13,236 nt of DNA, from positions 1-13,236 of the forward strand of contig CAZUQA010000026.1 of assembly GCA_964622375.1 (NCBI GenBank). Direction: 5' to 3'. Shown in pieces: positions 1 to 6,853 of this stretch (positions are counted from its first letter, which is position 1; the number at the start of each line of letters is the position of its first letter). Source of the DNA: CAZUQA01 sp964622375. GTDB taxonomy: Bacteria > Bacillota_I > Bacilli_A > Erysipelotrichales > Erysipelotrichaceae. The translations under genes were made by a program, and so were the position numbers. Below the pieces are notes generated by a model. The model made no database searches, was not told the DNA's origin, and was given only the letters and a program-made list of their open reading frames with translations.

Positions 1-1982
1 GTTTTACCATCGAAGCTTACTTGGTAAAACTGGAAGTACAAGAAAACAATGTCGTCTATGTTACCGAAGAGATTACTGTAAACTTTACTAATGCCTACAA
101 ACATGGTATTTACAAATTTACTCCGACTTGGTTGCCTTATACAGCGGCGGATGGAAAGACGGTAAAAAGACGGGCGAAAATTACGGAATTACGAGCTATA
201 GGTGACAACTATACGGTGGATTGGGTCAGTAAGAAAGCCCGCATAAAGATAGGCGATGCTGATGTATATGAAGGAGAAGGAATAAAACAGTACATCATAA
301 AGTATACCTACGATATGGGTAGTGATCCCTTTAAAGGTTTTGATGAATTCATTTTCCACGCTTATGGTGATTATTGGGGTACGGAAATTAAAAATGCCAG
401 AATAGAAGTAGTCATGCCGAAAAACATTGATAACTACAATGTGAAATTCTTCTTTGACAAATATCGTAAAGAAGAAGCAACACCATATGTAAATTATCAA
501 ATAAACGGCAATATTTTAACAGCGGAATTTGACAGTGCTGCTTACCATGAGTCGGGTTACAAAGATTGGTGTAGTCACGCAACCCCTGGTGAAAACTGTC
601 AAGTCCCCGATTGGGCTAATCGTTTACATAGTGCTTTAACGGTGGATATTGAACTGCCGGAGGGTTATTTTGTCAAGGGGAATAATACTTACGGTTATGT
701 CTCTTTAGGCTTGCTTATTGCCATAATAGTTATGACCATTCTGACAGCTTTCAGATGGCGGAAGTATGGCAAGGACTTCCCTAAAAGAGCGCAAACTATC
801 GAGTTCTACCCCCCGGAAAACTTCAGCTCGGCGGAGATCGGTTACGTTTTCAGTAAACAGTCCAATAAAAAACTGACGATTTCTCTGATTGTCAGCTTGG
901 CTAGTAAGGGTTACATAAAAATCGATGAAGTCGATAAAAAAATCCTGATCATTAAAAACATGCCAATAGTAAAAAGAGCAACGGTCACTGATGAAGAACC
1001 GATAAAACGCAGTATTGAACTACGGCAACTGAAAGCTGCCGATGAGGCTCTTTCTGCAGCGGAGAAAAAAGCACTGAGCCTACTCTTTGGTACAGAGAAG
1101 TACGTTAGATTGCAGAGTGATATCGCTACCTATCTACAGCACAAGGATTACTTAATAGCCCAGGGTTATATCGAGGAAATCAGTGATAATTTATCGGAAA
1201 TCCAACAACAAGAATTGGAACAAAAAGCGCGAGAAGACATCGAACAGCGCATCTACGATGAAGAGTTGCGGAAATTCCAAGCCGGTTTATTGCCGCTTAA
1301 TGATTATGAAAATTTAGTCTATGAGCGTCTATTTGAAACTGCTGATGAAGTGCTGTTAGCGGAGCACCAAACTTTCTACAAGACTTTTAGTGAGATCAGC
1401 AGTAAATTGAACACTAAATTGCGCTATGTCATTGAAGATAAAAAAGCCAATAGAAAATTCTGGTTATCAATTTTGGTCGTTATTGGCAATACGCTATTTG
1501 CCTGGTTGGCTTACAGCTATTTTGAGGATATGAATCCGCGTTTTAGCCTGCTTTATCTGGTGGGCTTCGCCTGTATCCTGGTTAATCTGTTTTTCACTGT
1601 TATCATGAAAAGAAAGACCGATTATGGCGAAATAGTGATCGCCAAAGTCAAGGGATTCCGGGATTTCTTATTGCTGGCGGAAAAACCGATGTTAGAAGAA
1701 CTGGTAGCTGCCGATCCTCATTATTTCTATCACATTCTGCCTTATACTTATGTTCTAGGAATTTCCAATAAATGGATTAAGAAATTTGAAGACATACCAA
1801 TGCCGGTGCAGGATATGGGCAGTTTCGATTATGGTTCTAGTGGTAGTTTTGACAGCATTGGCAGTAGTGTCACTTATCCTTCTTCTTCCGGAGGCGGTGG
1901 TAGTGGTTCTTCCGGCTGTGGCGGAGGCTGTTCATCGTGCGGTGGCGGTTGTAGTTCTTGCGGTGGTGGCGGTTCTTGGTAA
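1..1982 (+). CDS. DUF2207-type membrane protein with Cys/Gly-rich C-terminal tail (5' end outside window)
   Basis: The function of DUF2207 proteins is unknown. The frame is open to the left edge (first full codon at 3), and the residues before the TTG at 21 (F-T-I-E-A-Y) continue the usual family N-terminus. I therefore treat the gene as 5'-truncated, with its signal peptide off-window. Visible in order: an ectodomain with the family-like V-T-E-E-I-T-V and H-G-I-Y-K-F segments; a cysteine pair around 570-600; a membrane segment at about 690-755; a long charged, probably cytoplasmic region; two more membrane segments at about 1460-1530 and 1545-1610; and a Gly/Ser tail from about 1815. The tail ends G-G-G-G-S-W, as Gly-rich tails of this family often do, but carries five Cys in a C-x3-C-x2-C-x3-C-x2-C pattern. 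The next gene, a radical SAM enzyme, starts inside this tail. The family call is strong; the role is unknown. Confidence 0.85.
   Translation, partial: FTIEAYLVKLEVQENNVVYVTEEITVNFTNAYKHGIYKFTPTWLPYTAADGKTVKRRAKITELRAIGDNYTVDWVSKKARIKIGDADVYEGEGIKQYIIKYTYDMGSDPFKGFDEFIFHAYGDYWGTEIKNARIEVVMPKNIDNYNVKFFFDKYRKEEATPYVNYQINGNILTAEFDSAAYHESGYKDWCSHATPGENCQVPDWANRLHSALTVDIELPEGYFVKGNNTYGYVSLGLLIAIIVMTILTAFRWRKYGKDFPKRAQTIEFYPPENFSSAEIGYVFSKQSNKKLTISLIVSLASKGYIKIDEVDKKILIIKNMPIVKRATVTDEEPIKRSIELRQLKAADEALSAAEKKALSLLFGTEKYVRLQSDIATYLQHKDYLIAQGYIEEISDNLSEIQQQELEQKAREDIEQRIYDEELRKFQAGLLPLNDYENLVYERLFETADEVLLAEHQTFYKTFSEISSKLNTKLRYVIEDKKANRKFWLSILVVIGNTLFAWLAYSYFEDMNPRFSLLYLVGFACILVNLFFTVIMKRKTDYGEIVIAKVKGFRDFLLLAEKPMLEELVAADPHYFYHILPYTYVLGISNKWIKKFEDIPMPVQDMGSFDYGSSGSFDSIGSSVTYPSSSGGGGSGSSGCGGGCSSCGGGCSSCGGGGSW
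1917..1979 (+). repeat. Three 21-bp in-frame repeats encoding the Cys-Gly-Ser tail
   Basis: Units at 1917-1937, 1938-1958 and 1959-1979 encode C-G-G-G-C-S-S, C-G-G-G-C-S-S and C-G-G-G-G-S-W. Units 1 and 2 encode identical residues, but six of the seven codons differ synonymously, including TCA versus AGT for serine. The stop codon follows unit 3 directly. Confidence 0.85.
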
Positions 1983-2968
1983 ATAAGTTTATTTTACAGT
2001 GGCATATTACCTCGGCCTGTAATTTGCGCTGTAAACATTGTTACCAAAACGACTATCAAGTTGTCCAATTAACCAAAGACCAACTTTGGCAGATCCTCGC
2101 TCAATATCGTAAGCTACTACAAGAACTTAAAGTAGTGGGACATATCAATTTAACCGGAGGCGAACCTCTGCTCAGCCCCTATTTCTACGATTTGCTGGCG
2201 GAGTTTGAAAAAGATAAAGAACTCTATTCTTTTTCCATATTGACTAACGGATCTTTAATCAATGAAGAAAATGCCGGAATAATTGCCCGGTATGGGCCAG
2301 AATATGTTCAGCTTTCCCTAGAAGGTAACAGGAAAACCAATGACAATATACGCGGTTTAAAAAGCTACAAACAGGTAGCAACCGCCGTAAAGCAGCTTAG
2401 AAAGCAAGGTACCTTTGTTTCTTTGGCTTTTACGGCCCACAAACAGAACTACAAAGAGTTTCCGCAAGTGGTTGATTTCGCGCTGAAAAACCAAGTAAAC
2501 AATGTCTGGTCCGATCGCTATATTCCTTTGGCTGATGATAAGACACTTGAGACTTTAAATGCCCAAGAAACCCAAGAGTACCTACAAATCATGCACGACC
2601 AGCATTTACGCTTACAAAGGCGGAAAAACTGCCATACCACAGTTGCGATGTATCGGGCTTTACAGTTTTTAAAGACCGGGGAATTTGCCTATGCTTGCAC
2701 TGCCGGAAAGACTTTGTTGACAGTTATGGAAAACGGGGATTTAGTACCGTGCCGGCGTTTACCATTAATAGTTGGGAATGTCTTGGAAAGCGACATGTTG
2801 ACGCTGCTTAAGAACAACAAAACTTTACAAAAACTAAAAAGCAATGCTATCCCCCGGGAGTGTCAAGGTTGTGAACATGAGAAATCCTGTCAGGGTGGTT
2901 TAAAATGTTTAACTTACGCTTTATATGGCGACTTAGATCACAAAGACTGGGGTTGCATATTAGAATAG
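1976..2968 (+). CDS. Radical SAM/SPASM domain protein, probable protein- or peptide-modifying maturase
   Basis: This is a radical S-adenosylmethionine enzyme. C15-x3-C19-x2-C22 (C-N-L-R-C-K-H-C) would bind the 4Fe-4S cluster that cleaves SAM. A GGEP motif follows near residue 62, then L-T-N-G and L-S-L-E-G segments of the partial TIM barrel. The C-terminal SPASM region has C241-x12-G-x4-C259, then C296, C299, C305 and C311, then C327; these would bind auxiliary Fe-S clusters. SPASM enzymes typically modify ribosomal peptides or proteins. I prefer TTG at 1976 (330 aa), because the protein then begins M-V-N-K-F just before the barrel. TTG at 1958 (336 aa) is the alternative. Either start overlaps the tail of the preceding membrane protein, so translational coupling is likely. 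That Cys-rich tail is the obvious candidate substrate, but this is inference from adjacency. The substrate and exact reaction are not known. Confidence 0.9.
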   Translation: MVNKFILQWHITSACNLRCKHCYQNDYQVVQLTKDQLWQILAQYRKLLQELKVVGHINLTGGEPLLSPYFYDLLAEFEKDKELYSFSILTNGSLINEENAGIIARYGPEYVQLSLEGNRKTNDNIRGLKSYKQVATAVKQLRKQGTFVSLAFTAHKQNYKEFPQVVDFALKNQVNNVWSDRYIPLADDKTLETLNAQETQEYLQIMHDQHLRLQRRKNCHTTVAMYRALQFLKTGEFAYACTAGKTLLTVMENGDLVPCRRLPLIVGNVLESDMLTLLKNNKTLQKLKSNAIPRECQGCEHEKSCQGGLKCLTYALYGDLDHKDWGCILE

Positions 2969-3037
2969 TGTTTATTAAAAAACGGTATTATAGTAGTGTG
3001 AATTGATTGTATTTGCAAGGGAGATAGAGGAGAAACT

Positions 3038-4858
3038 ATGGCCAAGAAAAAAGAAACAGTAAATGTCGAAGTAACAGAAAAGGCTACTGCAGGCAAAGAA
3101 GAGGCGATATCTGCGGCAAATTCACTAATAAAAAAAGAAAGCCCAGATAAAAGAGAAGGACTCCAACCTCGCCATGGTGGCAAAAAATCAACAAAGACAC
3201 CGGAAATAAAAGAAGAATGCGAAGCTGAAGCGCTGGCGGAAACAAAAGCAGCGGAGGCTGTGGCTACTGAGAAATCCGTGCTAGAGCCCAAGAAAAAAAT
3301 TGGCAAAAACCTGGACTTAATTTTGTTATTTGGCGTTTTATTGCTATTATTCATTTTCGCTTATGATCTTGGCACGAAATCACTTGGTGAAGTTAAATTG
3401 CCACAAGATGATAAAAGCGTAATACCACTTAAAGACAGCAGTAAGAAAATCTGCGAAGATGGTAACTGTAAGCTAGTTGCCGTGAAAAATGACTATCAGA
3501 TCTATCAAGATGAAAAAACCCATTATGTTTATAATTTAACGACGCAGGAAATCACCGCTTTGCCAGCGGGATGTAAGGCCATTGAATGGTCTTTTCAAAC
3601 ATTTGATGCATCCTATATTGAGAAAGAGGTATTTCAAAGTTTGATTTTACAACGCGACAATCAGTTAGCTTTGTATAGTTTGTCCCAAAAGAAGCTTATA
3701 GTTGATTTTGGTCCCTTTAGGGAATTTCGGGAAATTGACTTTGCCGCACCCTATATCTTCTTTTATGATAACTTTGTAGCCTATTGTATCAATAGTGCAA
3801 CTGGGGAAATTTTAAACTTAGGCCAAGAAATCCAGAGCATGGAATTTGATATTGACAACAACAAACAGGTAAACGGGGTAATTGCCATGAAATATTATAG
3901 TTATTCTCCGGCCTATTACAATTTGGCTCTGAAAAATTGGCAGATTAAATTTGACACTTACTACGGGATAAGAAGCACCAAAAGCCAGTACCTCTTGGTT
4001 GATCATATCAATGAAACGATCTCGGCTTCGGTGAATTTATTTGATACCAAAAGCGGAAAAACGGTATTACCTTGGCAAGATGTTATCCATTGCGACGGGC
4101 GTTATTGTAGCATTGATAGTGACTATGTAAAAAACAATAATGCTAGTTCTGGCTTTACCAGCGATTATTTTGATTTACAGACCGGAAAGCTACTGTTGCA
4201 GGATAAAGCCACCAGACAAATCCCCGAAGTTAAAGAGATGCTTAGAACTGTAAGGCTGCTTTATAATTGGGATTTTGGTGAAGAAAAAATCACAGACTTG
4301 AACAAGTTGGACAACAACAAAAAATTGTTGCTGATTTATAGTTTGATGGAGAATATGTACTATGATTATTTCGAGGGCGGGATAAGCAGCTCCATGCTAA
4401 AAAATGAAGTACAAAAAATACTAGGAAAAAACTTTGGCTATAGTGATGCTGACATTATTTGTGGAGACGGAGCCCATGTTGTTGTCAGCTATAATAAAAA
4501 AACCAAAACTTATGAGTTCACTGGAGATTGCTATGGCCAGTCGGAGCATGAGGGAAATAGACATAGTAATTGTTTATATGATGAAGTGATCAGTTATCAA
4601 AAACAAGGTGATTATTATGAAATCGTTGTCTGCAAAATGATTGAAGGGGATTTCGCCCAAGAAAGCTACTTCGCCGATTATTCCGGTAACTGGCGTTTAG
4701 ACATTGCGCTAAAAGAAGATGCAGCTTACTATGACTATATTATTGAATATCTTTCAAACCCGGAGAAATATACCCAAAAAAGTCCGCGCTATAAATATAT
4801 CTTTAAAAAGGAGAAAGATAAGCTGGTCTTAGTTGCTTATGAGTACATACCGGCTTAA
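3038..4858 (+). CDS. Single-pass membrane protein of unknown function, tandem paralog 1
   Basis: I do not recognise a named family. The protein has 606 aa. Residues 1 to about 90 are a Lys/Glu/Ala-rich, probably disordered and cytoplasmic segment. One membrane segment follows at about 92-112 (L-L-F-G-V-L-L-L-L-F-I-F), then a large, probably extracytoplasmic domain of about 490 residues. Just after the membrane lies I-C-E-x3-C-K-L-V, a Cys pair also present in the next gene. The middle has short repeating beta units of the type L-A-L-Y-S-L-x3-K-L-I-V, loosely like WG or beta-propeller repeats; that resemblance is only an impression. The end (F-K-K-E-K-D-K-L-V-L-V-A-Y-E-Y) is nearly repeated in the paralog. 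A GAGGAG ribosome site precedes ATG 3038. The gap after the radical SAM gene is only 69 bp with no clear terminator, so cotranscription is possible. Confidence 0.85.
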   Translation: MAKKKETVNVEVTEKATAGKEEAISAANSLIKKESPDKREGLQPRHGGKKSTKTPEIKEECEAEALAETKAAEAVATEKSVLEPKKKIGKNLDLILLFGVLLLLFIFAYDLGTKSLGEVKLPQDDKSVIPLKDSSKKICEDGNCKLVAVKNDYQIYQDEKTHYVYNLTTQEITALPAGCKAIEWSFQTFDASYIEKEVFQSLILQRDNQLALYSLSQKKLIVDFGPFREFREIDFAAPYIFFYDNFVAYCINSATGEILNLGQEIQSMEFDIDNNKQVNGVIAMKYYSYSPAYYNLALKNWQIKFDTYYGIRSTKSQYLLVDHINETISASVNLFDTKSGKTVLPWQDVIHCDGRYCSIDSDYVKNNNASSGFTSDYFDLQTGKLLLQDKATRQIPEVKEMLRTVRLLYNWDFGEEKITDLNKLDNNKKLLLIYSLMENMYYDYFEGGISSSMLKNEVQKILGKNFGYSDADIICGDGAHVVVSYNKKTKTYEFTGDCYGQSEHEGNRHSNCLYDEVISYQKQGDYYEIVVCKMIEGDFAQESYFADYSGNWRLDIALKEDAAYYDYIIEYLSNPEKYTQKSPRYKYIFKKEKDKLVLVAYEYIPA

Positions 4859-4926
4859 TAAATGATTATATTCAAGTAACGATAAACATCAGTAACCGAA
4901 CTTCAACGCCAAGAAAGGAAGAGAAA

Positions 4927-6633
4927 ATGAATAATCAAGACGATAAAGCAAAAAACCCGGTAAATATCAAAGATAAGCCAGGAAAAAAGTCTATCAGTAA
5001 CCGCAGCGAAGCTAATAAGCCAGCTGAAAGCGCACAAAAGAGCACAGGGAAGCCAACTAAAGAGACTGAGAATATTGGGGTTTCAGTGAAGCCTAAAGAT
5101 AGCGGAAGGGGCAGCCAAGGAATAAAAATAATTGCTCTGGTTTTATTGAGTTGCGGTTTTATGCTGCTTTTTTACCTTTGGGGGCGCCAATCAGTAGTAC
5201 AGGTGGCACCTGAACAACCAAAAGAAGAGATTGATTTAAGCAAGAGGATTTGTGAATTCGAAAACTGTCATCTGGTACTTAAGAGTTTTCCTTATAAAGT
5301 ATATCAAGACGTGAAAGCTGGCTATGTATATGATCAAGTCAATGATTACAGTTACGCTCTACCGGAAGGAGCTCAAGCAAAATACTTTGTAAAGTTTAAT
5401 GATATCAACATTGGTTTAGAGCTCAAGAAAGATGATAAACTGGCACTTTACAGTTTGGCTACCAAAGAAATCATTATCCCATATGGCCATTACATCGGCT
5501 TTAATATCAAGGAGATCACAGGTTCTTTCATCCTATTTACCAGCCAAGATAAGGCGTTTTTGTTCAATCAAGAAAGCCAGGAAGCGATATTTTTAGCTGG
5601 TAATATCATAGAACTCAGCCTATGTTGGGATAAAGAAACGCTGGTTGGTGTATTTCTTGGCACTAACGAAAATAAAAAATCCTTCTACAGTCTGGCGGAT
5701 AAAGCTTTGGTGTTTCCTTTCGGTACTTATTATTATCTGGCCTATGCCGGAGGCAACTATCTGGAATTTGGCTATGAAATAGCCGAAGAAGATTATCTCT
5801 TTGATAGATATGGCATCTATGATATTGTCAAGAAAAAAGAAATAGTTAAAAACATCGATAGTATTGAGTGTTCGAAGCAGACCTGTACACTATACGACTA
5901 TAGTAACAACAACATTATTGATGTCTTTGATTTTAGAAAAGGAGAAATGTTACTGAAAAACCGAAAATATCGTAACGATGCTGAAGTAAAGAAAATGTTG
6001 GCGATTCTCCAGATTTTTTCTGTGGACTATTTCGGTGACAAAAAAATTACAGATTTTAACACGCTGGACAACCAAGCAAAATTGCAGATGATTTATCATT
6101 ACTTATTACCGGAAGATTGTGATTTTGAAAAAGGAGTGAAAAGTAATGTTTTTCGCAACAATTTTCAGAAAATCTTCGGTAAGGATGTAGATTATCAAGA
6201 TGGTGATGTCTTATGTGGGGCTTGTGGTGGAATCCTGCTATCTTACAATAAGAAAAATGAAAAGTATTATTACGTTGACCATTATGAAGAAAATGATTGT
6301 GATGAAGGTAAATCCTATGACCTCTGTTTCTACAAGGAGATTGCCGCTGTTAAACAACAGGATGATCTCTATGAGTTAGAAATCTACATGTTGTTCAATG
6401 ATGACGGTTGGGATGAAAAAGATGGCAGTAGAGGCGTAGTTTGGGGGGATTTAGATTATAAAAATGTACTTTTCCGAACATATTATGATTTAGGCTTTGA
6501 AGGGGATGCGATTGTGCACTATTTAGCTAATTTCAATGAATATAAAAAGAAAAGTTCGCAGTTTAAATATACCTTTAGAAAAGAAGGGAAAGATTTCATC
6601 TTAGTTGCTTATGAGTATGTAGCAGCAAAGTGA
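4927..6633 (+). CDS. Single-pass membrane protein of unknown function, tandem paralog 2
   Basis: A 568-aa paralog of the preceding gene, with the same layout. It has a Lys/Ser/Asn-rich charged N-terminus of about 64 residues, one membrane segment at about 66-86 and a large extracytoplasmic domain. Shared landmarks are K-R-I-C-E-F-E-N-C-H-L-V after the membrane, D-K-L-A-L-Y-S-L-A-T-K-E-I-I, K-I-T-D-F-N-T-L-D-N, L-L-S-Y-N-K-K and the terminal L-V-A-Y-E-Y. The cytoplasmic leader regions share composition but not obvious sequence. A GGAAGAG ribosome site at about 4917-4923 precedes the ATG. The 68-bp gap from paralog 1 and the strong hairpin terminator after this gene suggest that the pair is one transcription unit. 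The function is unknown; a sensory, binding or envelope role is possible but unsupported. Confidence 0.85.
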   Translation: MNNQDDKAKNPVNIKDKPGKKSISNRSEANKPAESAQKSTGKPTKETENIGVSVKPKDSGRGSQGIKIIALVLLSCGFMLLFYLWGRQSVVQVAPEQPKEEIDLSKRICEFENCHLVLKSFPYKVYQDVKAGYVYDQVNDYSYALPEGAQAKYFVKFNDINIGLELKKDDKLALYSLATKEIIIPYGHYIGFNIKEITGSFILFTSQDKAFLFNQESQEAIFLAGNIIELSLCWDKETLVGVFLGTNENKKSFYSLADKALVFPFGTYYYLAYAGGNYLEFGYEIAEEDYLFDRYGIYDIVKKKEIVKNIDSIECSKQTCTLYDYSNNNIIDVFDFRKGEMLLKNRKYRNDAEVKKMLAILQIFSVDYFGDKKITDFNTLDNQAKLQMIYHYLLPEDCDFEKGVKSNVFRNNFQKIFGKDVDYQDGDVLCGACGGILLSYNKKNEKYYYVDHYEENDCDEGKSYDLCFYKEIAAVKQQDDLYELEIYMLFNDDGWDEKDGSRGVVWGDLDYKNVLFRTYYDLGFEGDAIVHYLANFNEYKKKSSQFKYTFRKEGKDFILVAYEYVAAK

Positions 6634-6663
6634 CAATAAGATAGCGAAACTTTTTTAACAGCC

Positions 6664-6708
6664 AAAGAATGTAACTAGGAAATTGAAGATGATAGCTACA
6701 TTCTTTTT
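6664..6708 (+). terminator. Intrinsic terminator after the tandem paralogs
   Basis: Arms AAAGAATGTA (6664-6673) and TACATTCTTT (6697-6706) are perfectly complementary over 10 bp. The stem extends inward through CTA/TAG after one mismatch, and a run of five T ends at 6708. It lies 30 bp after the stop codon of the second paralog. Confidence 0.8.
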
Positions 6709-6740
6709 AATTTGAGCCTAGTTGTCTAGTAATTACTGAA

Positions 6741-6786
6741 TTTACAGGCATATTGATTGCCCAGGTAAAAATGACCATGCTAGGAT
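6741..6786 (+). promoter_or_regulatory. Weak candidate promoter and hairpin upstream of the beta-helix gene
   Basis: TTGCCC (6757-6762) and TAGGAT (6781-6786) are 18 bp apart and could be a poor -35/-10 pair. The -35 lies in an imperfect inverted repeat, TTAC-a-GGCA (6742-6750) against TGCC-cag-GTAA (6758-6768). A promoter must lie somewhere in 6709-6853, because a terminator precedes and a gene follows. This assignment is only the best visible candidate. Confidence 0.25.
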
Positions 6787-6853
6787 GAATTTGAGAATTT
6801 GAAATGGACAAGCCATAGCGTTATTTAGCTAAACAGAAAGGTAGTGAAGAGAT

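Noticed and set aside
2969..3037. TATTAT at 2986-2991 as a -10 for the 3038 gene
   Set aside because: No acceptable -35 lies at 15-19 bp; the nearest candidate, TTGCAT (2953-2958), is 27 bp away.
2938..3354. 138-codon open frame on the - strand, Ser/Ala/Phe-rich
   Set aside because: It is antisense to the Lys/Glu/Ala-rich leader of the 3038 gene, and its composition is what that bias produces. It overlaps the end of the radical SAM gene and has no ribosome site or family match.
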